Below are positions 17,959-26,822 of a DNA stretch of 64,000 nt, one piece after another (within the stretch, counting starts at the first letter, position 1; every line of letters starts with the position of its first letter). The position numbers were made by a program, and so were the translations under genes. The notes under the pieces are model-generated. The model was not told the origin of the DNA and made no database searches. It was given only the letters and a program-made list of their open reading frames with translations. Source of the stretch: Bacilli bacterium (lineage in GTDB: Bacteria; Bacillota_I; Bacilli_A; RF39; UBA660); contig JAFRCK010000023.1 of NCBI GenBank assembly GCA_017404385.1, forward strand, positions 1-64,000, given 5' to 3'.

Positions 17959-18621
17959 ATGGAAAATACAAATAAGAAAAGTGGAAAAGGTTTGGTTATA
18001 ACTTTAGTAATATTTATGTTAGCGTTTGCAGCATGTGCAGCACTATTATTTACTGGTGTAGTAAAGAGTCCGATGGTTAAAGAAAAAGATTGTAAAGAAA
18101 CCAAGTGTGATACTACAACAAAAAATGATACAAAGAAAACAGATACAAAAACATCAACAACAGCAGATGAAAGATATAAAGAATATATTTCTAATTTAGC
18201 AGCATCAATTAAAGAAAATTCAAAATTTGAAGAAGATCCAATGACACAAGGATTAGTAGGTATCTTTTTTGAATCATATAAAAATGAAGTTTTTGGAAGT
18301 GAGGTTAAATACTATAGTGTTGAATTAACCAAAGATTTAGAATTAGTATATTCATATGGAGATACTAAAAGACAAAAAGTTGCAGATAATGTAGTATCAT
18401 ATTATAGAATTCATGTAGGTAATGGTGATAGTTATCGATTCTATTATATTACTACTGATGGAACTATACATAGTGTTAATTTAGAAGAAACTATATATCT
18501 TGGAAAAACTCTTGATGTAAAAGATTTAGAATATAAAAATATTGTTGAAGTTAGACAAGGATCAACAGTAGCAGGATTTCCTGTTTTTGTAGATATAGAA
18601 GGTAAAATATTTAAAAATTAA
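17959..18621 (+). CDS. Membrane-anchored protein of unknown function, first of a tandem pair
   Basis: A 220-residue protein with a short basic N-terminus, one transmembrane helix (about residues 11-33) and a low-complexity Thr/Lys/Asp linker (about 38-70) leading to an extracytoplasmic domain starting DERYKEYI. The domain contains ADNVVSYYRIHVGNGDSYRFYYITTDGTIHSV in outline (core words: ADNVV, YYITTDG). It ends with VDIEGKIFKN. I know no family for it. The sequence AACAALLF could look like a lipobox, but no Cys is correctly placed after a signal. AGGAGG gives a strong start. It is 15 bases from its paralog. Confidence 0.75.
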   Translation: MENTNKKSGKGLVITLVIFMLAFAACAALLFTGVVKSPMVKEKDCKETKCDTTTKNDTKKTDTKTSTTADERYKEYISNLAASIKENSKFEEDPMTQGLVGIFFESYKNEVFGSEVKYYSVELTKDLELVYSYGDTKRQKVADNVVSYYRIHVGNGDSYRFYYITTDGTIHSVNLEETIYLGKTLDVKDLEYKNIVEVRQGSTVAGFPVFVDIEGKIFKN

Positions 18622-18636
18622 GGAGGAAAAGAAAAA

Positions 18637-19320
18637 ATGGAAAATAAGAAAAGTGGAAAAGGTTTAATTATAACTTTAGTAGTATTATTGATAGCGTTTG
18701 CAGCATGTGCAGTATTATTATTCACTGGTGTAGTAAAGAGTCCAATGGTGAAATGTGAAGAAAAGGTAGTTGAAAAAACAAGTACAAAAACAGATGATGA
18801 TGCAAAGAAATCATCTACTACTGAAAAAACAGCTGATGAAAGATATAAAGAATACGTTAGTAATTTAGCTTCAGAAATAAAAGCTTATTACAATAATTCT
18901 AAAGGAAGAACTACATCATTAAGTTCATATGCATCTGATTCATTTAAAGTTTATTATGATGTATATAGTGGATTTGGATCATATAGATTATCAATTAGTA
19001 ATAATTTAGAATTATTAATGGATGCATCTAATCCAAATAACGAAGAACTATATAGTAAATATAAACTAGCTGATAATGTAGTAGCTTATTTTGTAAAACA
19101 TCTTGGTAATGGTGTTCCAAGTACACTTTACTACATAACTTCAGATGCTAAATTACATAGTATTGAAGTTGAAACAACTTTAAGTCAAGGATCAAAAGAT
19201 TTTACAGCTAAAGATTTAGATAAGAAGAATATAGTTAATATTGAACAAGCAACATTTGTTGATGCCGGTGGAGAAGACGTATTATTTATAGACATTGATG
19301 GAAATGCTATAGGTAGATAA
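18637..19320 (+). CDS. Membrane-anchored protein of unknown function, second of a tandem pair
   Basis: A 227-residue paralog of the 17959 product. The anchor (KKSGKGLIITLVVLL, TGVVKSPMVK) is nearly the same in protein and DNA, while the extracytoplasmic domain has diverged except for ERYKEYVSNLA, ADNVVAYFVKHLGNG and YYITSDAKLHSIEVE. It has a Lys/Thr-rich linker and ends IDIDGNAIGR. AGGAGG lies upstream of the ATG. The two genes share the promoter at 17911 and end at a terminator at about 19369. Cell-surface location is inferred; the function is unknown. Confidence 0.75.
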   Translation: MENKKSGKGLIITLVVLLIAFAACAVLLFTGVVKSPMVKCEEKVVEKTSTKTDDDAKKSSTTEKTADERYKEYVSNLASEIKAYYNNSKGRTTSLSSYASDSFKVYYDVYSGFGSYRLSISNNLELLMDASNPNNEELYSKYKLADNVVAYFVKHLGNGVPSTLYYITSDAKLHSIEVETTLSQGSKDFTAKDLDKKNIVNIEQATFVDAGGEDVLFIDIDGNAIGR

Positions 19321-19343
19321 TAAGAGAGGATAATAAAAACATT

Positions 19344-19369
19344 AAAATACAAGCAATGCTTGTATTTTT
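19344..19369 (+). terminator. Intrinsic terminator after the tandem pair
   Basis: AAAATACAAGC and GCTTGTATTTTT form a strong stem around AAT. Confidence 0.87.
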
Positions 19370-19373
19370 CTTA

Positions 19374-19402
19374 TGTACAAAAGTGTTTATTTATGTTATA
19401 AT
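19374..19402 (+). promoter_or_regulatory. Possible promoter of a small RNA
   Basis: TGTACA (19374-19379) and TATAAT (19397-19402) are separated by 17 bases. No gene begins behind them before the terminator-like hairpin at 19451-19491. Confidence 0.5.
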
Positions 19403-19408
19403 TTAATT

Positions 19409-19495
19409 AGTTAAGATAGTCTAAGGACTTGATATTGGAATAAAAAGGGTGAAAAATGTAAAATAAGTGTTAGAACTAATTTACATTTTTCTTTT
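19409..19495 (+). ncRNA. Candidate small RNA or leader upstream of parE
   Basis: A stretch of about 85 bases between a good promoter and a hairpin. It contains a small stem AGTC-TAAG-GACT (about 19417-19429) and a 12-base-pair stem GAAAAATGTAAA/TTTACATTTTTC (19451-19462 with 19480-19491), which has an inner TTAG/CTAA pair and a T-rich tail CTTTTG. No real ORF fits, but AAGGGTG is followed by ATG directly joined to TAA (19456-19461). I recognise no known RNA family. parE has its own promoter downstream, so the RNA is likely independent, if it is made. Confidence 0.4.
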
Positions 19496-19501
19496 GTTTG
19501 C

Positions 19502-19530
19502 TTGTAAAAACCAAGCATTTTTGTTATAAT
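19502..19530 (+). promoter_or_regulatory. parE promoter
   Basis: TTGTAA (19502-19507) and TATAAT (19525-19530) are 17 bases apart, 31 bases before the parE ATG. A small stem TGCTTG/CAAGCA (19499-19517) overlaps the -35. Confidence 0.65.
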
Positions 19531-19560
19531 TCTTATGTTTGATACTAAAGGAGGATGTAT

Positions 19561-21474
19561 ATGGCAACTAAGTACGATGAACATTCAATAAAAATTTTAG
19601 AGGGATTAGAAGCTGTTAGAAAAAGACCTGGTATGTATATTGGTTCTACTGATAAAAGAGGTCTTCATCATCTTGTTTGGGAAATAGTAGATAACTCAAT
19701 AGATGAAGTTATGAATGGCTATGGAGATACTATTAAAATAACTCTTCATAAAGATGGATCACTTAGTGTAGCGGATAATGGTCGTGGTGTTCCAGTAGGT
19801 AAACATGAATCAGGTAAAAGTACAGTAGAAGTTATATATACAGTATTACATGCTGGTGGTAAATTTGAAGAAGGTAACTATAAAGTATCAGGTGGATTAC
19901 ATGGTGTTGGTGCATCCGTAGTTAACGCATTATCTAGTTTTATGATAGTTAATTCAAGAAGAGATGGTAAAGAATATACTATTAGCTTTAAAGATGGTGG
20001 TAAGGTTGCTTCTAAATTAACTGAAGTAGGTACTACTAATAGAACTGGTACATTAGTTAGATTTACTCCTGATAAAGAAATGTTTAGTACAACAGAATTC
20101 TCTTATAGTGTTATATGTGAAAGAATGCAAGAATCAGCTTTTTTACTTAAAGGATTAACAGTAGAAGTAGTTGATGAAATAAATAATAGATCTGAAAAAT
20201 ATCATTATGATAATGGTATTAAGTCATTTGTTGAATATATTAATGAAGATAAAACTCCAATAAATAATGTACTTCATTTTAAAGGAAGTAAAGATGGTAT
20301 TGAAGTTGAAATAGCAATGCAATATACAGATTCTTATAATGAAAGTATAGTATCATTTGTTAATAATGTTAAAACAGGTGATGGTGGATCTCATGAAGTA
20401 GGTTTTAAGAGTGCTTTGACAAAAGCATTTAATGATTATGCTAGAAAGAATAATTTCTTAAAAGCAAAAGATAAGAATTTTGAAGGTGGAGATGTTAGAG
20501 AAGGTTTAACTGCGGTTATATCTTTAAGAATACCTGAAGCATTACTCCAATTTGAAGGACAAACTAAAGGTAAACTTGGTACTCCAATTGCTAAAACAGT
20601 TGTAGAAAATATTACTTTAGAAAATATTCAATTCTATTTAGAAGAAAATAAAGATAGTGCAGTTAATATAATTAATAAAGCTTTAAAAGGAAAGATGGCA
20701 AGAGATGCTGCTAGAAAAGCAAGGGATGAAGCTAGAAAATCTACTGGTACTAAGAAAGAAAAAAATATTTCAGATAAACTAGCGCCAGCATCTAGACATG
20801 ATTCATCTAAAAATGAATTATTCATAGTCGAAGGTGATTCAGCTGGTGGTTCAGCAAAATCAGGAAGAGATAGAACATATCAAGCAATACTTCCATTAAG
20901 AGGTAAAGTATTAAATACTGAAAAAGCATCTTTAGAAGATGCATACAAGAATGCAGAAATAAATACACTAATATATACAATTGGTGCGGGTGTTGGAGAA
21001 GACTTTAATATAAAAGAGTGTAATTATGATAAAGTAATTATAATGACCGATGCCGATGTTGATGGATGTCATATTCAAGTATTATTAATTACATTCTTCT
21101 ATAGATATATGAAACCATTAATAGAAGAAGGAAGATTATATATAGCTTGTCCTCCTTTATATAAATGTACATTTAATAAGAAAGAATCTATGTATGTTTA
21201 TTCAGATGAAGAATTAAAAGAAGTTACTAAAGGTAAGAATTTAGAAGACTTACAAAGATATAAAGGACTTGGAGAAATGGATGCTGAACAATTATGGGAT
21301 ACAACTATGGATCCATCTAAAAGAACTCTTATTAGAGTTAATTTAACAGATGCAGTACTTGCCGAAAAGAGAGTATCTGTTCTTATGGGAGAAAAAGTAG
21401 AACCTAGAAAGGTATGGATTGAAGAAAATGTTGAATTTTCTTTAGAAGATAATTATCAAATTAATAAGAAGTAG
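19561..21474 (+). CDS. parE: DNA topoisomerase IV subunit B
   Basis: ATPase subunit of topoisomerase IV, which decatenates daughter chromosomes and removes positive supercoils as a ParC2E2 complex. The 637-residue protein has the GHKL ATPase domain (GLEAVRKRPGMYIGST, EIVDNSIDE, DNGRGVPV, GGLHGVGASVVNAL) and the TOPRIM domain with EGDSAGGSAKSGRDR near residue 423 and TDADVDG near 496. AAAGGAGG ends at 19554, so the ATG at 19561 is preferred over ATG 19555, which touches it. It is followed by parC after 8 bases. The C-terminal QRYKGLGEMD region is intact. GyrB is the alternative, but the ParC partner decides. Confidence 0.93.
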   Translation: MATKYDEHSIKILEGLEAVRKRPGMYIGSTDKRGLHHLVWEIVDNSIDEVMNGYGDTIKITLHKDGSLSVADNGRGVPVGKHESGKSTVEVIYTVLHAGGKFEEGNYKVSGGLHGVGASVVNALSSFMIVNSRRDGKEYTISFKDGGKVASKLTEVGTTNRTGTLVRFTPDKEMFSTTEFSYSVICERMQESAFLLKGLTVEVVDEINNRSEKYHYDNGIKSFVEYINEDKTPINNVLHFKGSKDGIEVEIAMQYTDSYNESIVSFVNNVKTGDGGSHEVGFKSALTKAFNDYARKNNFLKAKDKNFEGGDVREGLTAVISLRIPEALLQFEGQTKGKLGTPIAKTVVENITLENIQFYLEENKDSAVNIINKALKGKMARDAARKARDEARKSTGTKKEKNISDKLAPASRHDSSKNELFIVEGDSAGGSAKSGRDRTYQAILPLRGKVLNTEKASLEDAYKNAEINTLIYTIGAGVGEDFNIKECNYDKVIIMTDADVDGCHIQVLLITFFYRYMKPLIEEGRLYIACPPLYKCTFNKKESMYVYSDEELKEVTKGKNLEDLQRYKGLGEMDAEQLWDTTMDPSKRTLIRVNLTDAVLAEKRVSVLMGEKVEPRKVWIEENVEFSLEDNYQINKK

Positions 21475-21482
21475 GTGAAAAT

Positions 21483-24032
21483 ATGCCAAAGAAGAAACAA
21501 ACTGAAGAGATATTACAAAAGATTAATGATTATGCCTTAGAAGAAATAATGGGTGATAGATTTGGTAGATATGCTAAAGAAATAATTCAAGATAGAGCAA
21601 TACCAGATGTCAGAGATGGTCTTAAACCTGTTCAAAGAAGAATTCTATATGGTATGTATAAGAGTAAAAATACATATGATAATAAATATAGAAAATCAGC
21701 TAGAGCTGTTGGAGAGATCATGGGTAAATACCATCCACATGGAGATTCTTCTATATATGAAGCAATGGTTAGAATGAGTCAAGATTGGAAGATGATGACT
21801 CCATATGTAGATATGCATGGTAATAATGGATCTATGGATGGAGATTCAGCTGCAGCAATGCGTTATACAGAAGTTAGACTTTCTAAGATTGCAGGTGAAA
21901 TACTTAAAGATATAGAAAAAGATACTGTAGAGATGGCACCTAATTATGATGATACAGAATTAGAACCAACAGTGCTTCCTTGTAAGTTTCCTAATCTTTT
22001 AGTTAATGGATCTACTGGTATATCTGCAGGGTATGCAACTGATATACCTCCTCATAATTTAGGAGAAATAATTGATGCTACTGTACTTAGAATAGATAAA
22101 CCTAATTGCAGTATAGATGATATTCTTGAAGTAGTACAAGGACCAGATTTTCCAACTGGTGGTACAGTTGAGGGTAAAGATGAAATTAGAAAAGCAATGG
22201 AAACTGGTAAAGGTAAAATTGTTGTTAAATCTAAATACAGTATTAATAATGAAAAGGGAAAGAATCAAATAATTATTACTGAAATTCCTTATGAAGTAAA
22301 TAAATCATTATTAGTTAAAAAAATAAATGATATAAGAATAGAAAAGAAAATAGATGGTATTAATGAAGTGATAGATTCTTCATCTCGTGGTGAATTAATA
22401 ATAACAATAGATCTTAAAAAAGATGCTAATACTGAATTAATATTAAATTATTTACTTAAAAATACTGATATGCAAGTAACATATAGTTATAATATGGTTG
22501 CTATAGTTAATAGAAGACCTATGGAAGTAGGTATTATAACTATATTAGATGCATATATAAATCATCAAAAAGAAGTAATAACAAGAAGAAGTAGATTTGA
22601 TTTAGCTCACGCTAAAGCTAGATATCATATAGTTGAAGGACTTATGAAAGCTATATCTATTTTAGATGATGTAATTAAGACTATTAGAGCATCTAAAAAT
22701 AGAGCGGATGCTACTGAGAATTTAGTAAAAGAATATGATTTTACTTTTGAACAAGCAGATGCTATTGTTAAATTACAATTATATAGATTAACAAATACAG
22801 ATATACTTTCTCTTCAGCAAGAACTAGAAAATTTACAAAAAGTAATCGAAGGATTAGAAGCTTTGCTTTCTGATGAAAAGAAATTATTAAAACAAATTAA
22901 GAAAGAATTACTTGATATAAAGAAAGAATATGCTATTGATAGAAAAACTGTTATTAAAGATGAAATAACAGAAATAAAAATAGATCAAGAAGCATTAATA
23001 GTTAAGGAAGATGTAATTGTCGCAGTAACTAAAGAAGGTTATGTTAAACGTACACCAAAGAGAAGTTATAATTCTTCTAATGATGAAGATTTAACTTTAA
23101 AAGAAAATGACTATTTAATTGGTCTATATGAAATGAATACTATTGATACTTTATTAGTATTTACTAATTTAGGTAATTATTTATATATTCCAGTTCATGA
23201 ATTACCTGATATGAAATGGAAAGATATGGGTAAACATATAAGTAATATAATAACTATTAAAGATGAAGAAAAGATAGTTTATTCTATGCCAGTTTATGAC
23301 TTTAACCAAAAAGAAGTAATAACTATATTTAGTAAAAATGGTATGGTAAAACGTTGCACTTTATCTGATTTTAAAGTTCAAAGATATAATAAACCAATTA
23401 CATGTATGAAACTTAAGTATGATGATGAAATTGTTAGTGTAACAAATAGTCCTTATACAGAAGTATTCATTGCTACTAATAATGCATATGGTTTATGGTA
23501 TAGTGCTAATGAAATACCTATAGTAGGTGTTAGAGCAGCTGGTGTTAAGGCAATTAAATTAGATAATGACTTTGTCGTATCTGCTGAAATATTTGATAAG
23601 ACTGCCGAATACATAACAGTATTTACGGATAAACAAACTGCAAAGAGAGTTAAATTAACTGAATTAGAAAAATCTAGTAGAGCTAGAAAAGGATTATTAT
23701 TAGTTAGATTAGTTAAGACTAATCCACATAAGATAATAAGTGCTTATATAACTAATTCAAAAGAAAAGATTGGCATAGTTAATTTAAAAGGAATAGATGT
23801 TATTAAGAATACTGAAATAACAATTGGAGATAGATATTCAACTGGTAGTAATATTTCTTCAACTAGAATAATAACTACATTTATATGTAAAGAACTAGAG
23901 AATAAAGATCAAAAAGTTGAAGTGTTAGAGATGCCAGAAGAACAACCTGTTAAACCTGAGGTTAGTCTTCAAGAAATAGATGAAGAAATATTAACTATAG
24001 ATGATTTTCTAGATGATTTTAAAATAGAATAG
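21483..24032 (+). CDS. parC: DNA topoisomerase IV subunit A
   Basis: Cleaves and rejoins DNA in topoisomerase IV. This 849-residue protein has YGMYKSKNTYDNKYRKSAR, KYHPHGDSSIYEAMVRMSQDW (quinolone-sensitive region with Ser and Glu in GDSSIYE) and the catalytic Tyr at about residue 128 in AMRYTE. The middle carries coiled-coil segments, and the C-terminal part (about 500-800) has beta-pinwheel blades such as KRTPKRSY, MVKRC and AKRVKLTE. The HGNNGSMDGD element is typical of ParC/GrlA rather than GyrA. It is co-transcribed with parE and ends in a palindromic terminator. Confidence 0.93.
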   Translation: MPKKKQTEEILQKINDYALEEIMGDRFGRYAKEIIQDRAIPDVRDGLKPVQRRILYGMYKSKNTYDNKYRKSARAVGEIMGKYHPHGDSSIYEAMVRMSQDWKMMTPYVDMHGNNGSMDGDSAAAMRYTEVRLSKIAGEILKDIEKDTVEMAPNYDDTELEPTVLPCKFPNLLVNGSTGISAGYATDIPPHNLGEIIDATVLRIDKPNCSIDDILEVVQGPDFPTGGTVEGKDEIRKAMETGKGKIVVKSKYSINNEKGKNQIIITEIPYEVNKSLLVKKINDIRIEKKIDGINEVIDSSSRGELIITIDLKKDANTELILNYLLKNTDMQVTYSYNMVAIVNRRPMEVGIITILDAYINHQKEVITRRSRFDLAHAKARYHIVEGLMKAISILDDVIKTIRASKNRADATENLVKEYDFTFEQADAIVKLQLYRLTNTDILSLQQELENLQKVIEGLEALLSDEKKLLKQIKKELLDIKKEYAIDRKTVIKDEITEIKIDQEALIVKEDVIVAVTKEGYVKRTPKRSYNSSNDEDLTLKENDYLIGLYEMNTIDTLLVFTNLGNYLYIPVHELPDMKWKDMGKHISNIITIKDEEKIVYSMPVYDFNQKEVITIFSKNGMVKRCTLSDFKVQRYNKPITCMKLKYDDEIVSVTNSPYTEVFIATNNAYGLWYSANEIPIVGVRAAGVKAIKLDNDFVVSAEIFDKTAEYITVFTDKQTAKRVKLTELEKSSRARKGLLLVRLVKTNPHKIISAYITNSKEKIGIVNLKGIDVIKNTEITIGDRYSTGSNISSTRIITTFICKELENKDQKVEVLEMPEEQPVKPEVSLQEIDEEILTIDDFLDDFKIE

Positions 24033-24055
24033 AATGCATATATGCATTCTTTTTT
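24032..24055 (+). terminator. Intrinsic terminator after parC
   Basis: GAATGCATATATGCATTC is a perfect palindrome followed by six T. Confidence 0.85.
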
Positions 24056-24080
24056 CATATTATTAATTAGAGGTAATAGT

Positions 24081-24434
24081 ATGAAAGAAGAATTTAAATT
24101 ATTTGTAAGTTCACATCCAGAACTAATCAAATATGTTAATAAAAATGAAATGACTTGGCAAAAGTTTTATGATATGTATTCACTTTATGGTGATAAAAGT
24201 GAAGTATGGAATGATTATATATTTAAAAAAAATAAAACAGAAGAAAAAAAAGAAACGAGTTTATCATCTTTAACAGAAATAGTTGATGCCTTAAAAAAGG
24301 TTGATATGGATTCTGTACAAAAAAATATATCTACTATTAATAAAGCACTAACTTTAATTGGATCACTTTTATCTAAAGATGAAGAAAAAGTGAATTATGA
24401 ACCGAGACCCTTATATAAGAAGTTTGAGGATTAA
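24081..24434 (+). CDS. ylbD: YlbD-like protein
   Basis: A 117-residue cytoplasmic protein. The N-terminal half FKLFVSSHPELIKYVNKNEMTWQKFYD (key words: SHPELI, TWQ-YD) followed by YGDKSEVWNDYI matches YlbD, described in Bacillus as a putative spore coat protein. A short charged linker leads to a predicted helix with VDALKKVDMDSVQKNI. The gene order ylbD-ylbE-ylbF-rsmD supports the name. ATG 24081 follows AGAGG; an in-frame start at 24042 lies in the terminator. Its function is not known in detail. The stop overlaps the next start by one base. Confidence 0.82.
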   Translation: MKEEFKLFVSSHPELIKYVNKNEMTWQKFYDMYSLYGDKSEVWNDYIFKKNKTEEKKETSLSSLTEIVDALKKVDMDSVQKNISTINKALTLIGSLLSKDEEKVNYEPRPLYKKFED

Positions 24435-24655
24435 TGAAATTAGATACAATAATTAAAATAAATAGTGATCCAAATTTAAAAAGGTATTTGCATGAACACT
24501 CTTATTGGTATAAAATATTAAACAGACATCCTGATATGATTGATAAAATGACTGAGGAAATGAAAAAAGAATATAAATTAACATTTAGTGATAAGATTGA
24601 TGATATAAATGGTAAAATGAATTTAATAAAAGCATTTATGGATGCGATAAAGTAG
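24434..24655 (+). CDS. ylbE: YlbE-like protein
   Basis: A 73-residue protein with DPNLKRYLHEHSYWYKILNRHPD, containing the YWYKxLxRxP core of the YlbE family. It is small, charged and without a membrane segment. The family is conserved next to ylbD and ylbF in Bacilli, but its function is not established. The ATG overlaps the ylbD stop, and the next gene begins 8 bases downstream, so the three are probably one transcript. Confidence 0.82.
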   Translation: MKLDTIIKINSDPNLKRYLHEHSYWYKILNRHPDMIDKMTEEMKKEYKLTFSDKIDDINGKMNLIKAFMDAIK

Positions 24656-24663
24656 GTGAAATT

Positions 24664-24972
24664 ATGATTGAAAAAAAACAAAAAGAAATAATTGAAAAAA
24701 TAGATAGTTCAAGCAAAATAAAAAGATTTAAAGAATTAGAAAATTTAATTAAAAACAATAAAGAGTACATTAAATTAAAAAAAGAATTTGATGATAATAA
24801 AGAAATATATGAAAAAGAAAATAGATTAAATGAAGAAATTATTAAATATAGAAAGAGATTATTTGAAATAGAAGGCGTTAAAGAGTATTCAAAACTTGAA
24901 AATGAAATTAGATTATTATCTAAAAAGGTAAGTAAAACTATTTCTTCAATTGTTGAAAAAGATAAATGTTAA
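24664..24972 (+). CDS. ylbF: YlbF-family regulator
   Basis: A 102-residue all-helical protein (FKELENLIKNNKEYIKLKKEFD, then a long charged coiled coil). This pattern is the YlbF/YmcA (DUF964) family. In Bacillus subtilis YlbF acts with YmcA and YaaT in the Y-complex, which affects RNase Y activity, sporulation, competence and biofilm formation. That role is known for the family; whether all partners exist here cannot be seen. AGGTG lies before the ATG. Confidence 0.8.
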   Translation: MIEKKQKEIIEKIDSSSKIKRFKELENLIKNNKEYIKLKKEFDDNKEIYEKENRLNEEIIKYRKRLFEIEGVKEYSKLENEIRLLSKKVSKTISSIVEKDKC

Positions 24973-25010
24973 TTAAAGAATAATATGATATAATTATGAT
25001 AGGTGGTAGT

Positions 25011-25445
25011 ATGAAAAAATTATTAATTTATTTTAGTATGACTGGTAATGGAGATTATGTAGCCAAGTATTATAAAGATCATAATTATGATATAAGAAAA
25101 GTTATTACTAAAAAGAAATATCCAAAACATAAATTTTTTATGATGATGACAGGTGGCTTTAGAGCGGGATTTGGTTTAAAAGATAAATTAATTGATTTTG
25201 ATAAAAGCGTTGATTCATATAAAGAAATAGTAATTGGTTCACCAATATGGTTTGATAGATTAAGTCCAGCTATTAATTCAGTGCTTAATCAAATTAATAT
25301 AGATGATAAAAAAGTAACGTTTGTTTTATATAGTGCAAGTGGAGTAGCGAATAAAGCAACTGAAAAAATAAATAAACTTTATAAGGGTAAAGTTATTGTT
25401 TTAAAAGAACCAAAGAAAAATAAAGAAGAGATAAAGAAATTATGA
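25011..25445 (+). CDS. Flavodoxin-like protein
   Basis: A 144-residue flavoprotein. KKLLIYFSMTGNGDYVAKYY gives the phosphate-binding loop that holds FMN (S-M-T-G-N-G), and EIVIGSPIWFDRLSPAIN matches the flavin-side loop of flavodoxins. The middle, FFMMMTGGFRAGFGL, resembles menaquinone-dependent and flavodoxin-domain proteins. It would carry electrons in the cytoplasm; the partner is unknown. ATG 25011 follows AGGTGG and is preferred over ATG 24996. It ends in TGA, overlapping the rsmD start ATGA. Confidence 0.8.
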   Translation: MKKLLIYFSMTGNGDYVAKYYKDHNYDIRKVITKKKYPKHKFFMMMTGGFRAGFGLKDKLIDFDKSVDSYKEIVIGSPIWFDRLSPAINSVLNQINIDDKKVTFVLYSASGVANKATEKINKLYKGKVIVLKEPKKNKEEIKKL

Positions 25446-25984
25446 GAATTATTAGTGGAATATTAAAAGGAAGAGTAATAAAAGGGTATGAAATAGAAGG
25501 TACAAGACCTACTATGGATAGAGTAAAAGAATCTATATTTTCTAGTATTCAAAATTATATACCTGATTCAGTAGTATTAGATTTATTTGCAGGTTCTGGT
25601 AATCTTGGTTTTGAAGCAATAAGTAATTATGCTAATAAGTGCTATTTTGTAGATAAGAATAAAAAATGTACAGATATGATTAATGAAAATATTAAACTAT
25701 TTAAAATAGATAATGCTTCAGTCATTACTTCTGATTATAAAGAAGCTTTAATTAAATTTAAAGATACTAAATTTGATATAGTATTCTTGGATCCACCATA
25801 TAAAAATAATGATTATATAGATTATTCTGTTAAATATATTATAGATAATAATATGCTTAATAAAAATGGAATTATTATTTGTGAATATGATAATAATATT
25901 ATTACTGATTATGATAATTTAGAGATAATAAAAGAAAAAAAATATGGTGATAAATTTGTATTAATATTTAAAAATAAATTATAG
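25442..25984 (+). CDS. rsmD: 16S rRNA (guanine966-N2)-methyltransferase
   Basis: Methylates G966 of 16S rRNA during assembly of the small ribosomal subunit. The 180-residue protein opens with MRIISGILKGR, a family signature, and TRPTMDRVKESIFSSI. The SAM-binding loop is LDLFAGSGNLGFEA at about residue 45, and the catalytic motif FLDPPY is at about 117. It is the ylbH position of the Bacillus cluster, adjacent to ylbF. The start overlaps the flavodoxin stop (ATGA), showing coupling. It ends before a strong terminator. Confidence 0.92.
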   Translation: MRIISGILKGRVIKGYEIEGTRPTMDRVKESIFSSIQNYIPDSVVLDLFAGSGNLGFEAISNYANKCYFVDKNKKCTDMINENIKLFKIDNASVITSDYKEALIKFKDTKFDIVFLDPPYKNNDYIDYSVKYIIDNNMLNKNGIIICEYDNNIITDYDNLEIIKEKKYGDKFVLIFKNKL

Positions 25985-26003
25985 TATAATTTATTTTTTT
26001 TTC

Positions 26004-26030
26004 GACACTTTTTAAGTAAAGTGTCTTTTA
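26004..26030 (+). terminator. Intrinsic terminator after rsmD
   Basis: GACACTTT and AAAGTGTC form the stem, followed by TTTTA. Confidence 0.82.
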
Positions 26031-26050
26031 TACTTATATTGGTGATGAAA

Positions 26051-26821
26051 ATGAAAGTCTATATAGATATTATTCTTATTATTAATTTCATATTTGATTT
26101 TATTGTTTTATTAGGTACAAGTATTATTTTAAAAAGAAGAGTAAAACTATATAGAATTATTCTTGGAAGTTTAGTTGGATCTTTATCTATGCTTGTTCTT
26201 TTTATTAGATTTAACACAATATCCTTATTCTTTTTTAAAATAATTATTGGTTCTTTAATGATTCTAACAACTTTTAATTATAAAGATATAAGATATTTTA
26301 TAAAAAATACGTATTATTTTTATTTAATAAGTATAATCTTAGGTGGAATATTATACTTTTTTAATAATCAATTTATGGTATCAAATGATTTGATGTTTAA
26401 AAGTTGTTACAAATATAATGTGATCATTGGTATAGTCATATCTGTTATCGGATTAATTATATATTTAAAAAATATTAAAGATTTAAGAAATAATTATAAT
26501 AAGTATTTAAAAGCTACTATTTATTTTAAAAATTATAAGATAGATGTTAATGCTTTTTTAGATACAGGTAATAAGTTAAAAGATCCATATTTATTTAGAC
26601 CAATTATATTAGTTAAAGAAGAATGTATTAGGGATAAAGAACATGTTTTATTAGTGCCTTTTAATACATGTAATAATGATGGAATACTTGAATGTATAAA
26701 AGCTGAAAAAATATATATAGATGGTTATGGTTATAAGAAAAATTTTTTAGTGGGTTTATCAAATAATATTTCTTTAGATGGAATAAGTTGTATTTTAAAT
26801 GAAAGATTATTGGAGGGATAA
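26051..26821 (+). CDS. spoIIGA: Sporulation sigma-E processing protease
   Basis: SpoIIGA is a membrane aspartic protease that cuts the pro-sequence from sigma-E in the mother cell when signalled by SpoIIR. The 256-residue product has about five N-terminal transmembrane helices (starting VYIDIILIINFIFDF) and a soluble C-terminal domain with FLDTGNKLKDP, whose Asp lies in codon 171. This DTG motif is the SpoIIGA catalytic signature. ATG 26051 is spaced six bases from GGTG. The gene is next to sigE with only a base between them, which is the Bacillus arrangement. Confidence 0.92.
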   Translation: MKVYIDIILIINFIFDFIVLLGTSIILKRRVKLYRIILGSLVGSLSMLVLFIRFNTISLFFFKIIIGSLMILTTFNYKDIRYFIKNTYYFYLISIILGGILYFFNNQFMVSNDLMFKSCYKYNVIIGIVISVIGLIIYLKNIKDLRNNYNKYLKATIYFKNYKIDVNAFLDTGNKLKDPYLFRPIILVKEECIRDKEHVLLVPFNTCNNDGILECIKAEKIYIDGYGYKKNFLVGLSNNISLDGISCILNERLLEG

Positions 26822-26822
26822 T

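Noticed and set aside
20634-20825. Minus-strand ORF inside parE
   Set aside because: It is a shadow of a conserved gene and has no ribosome site.
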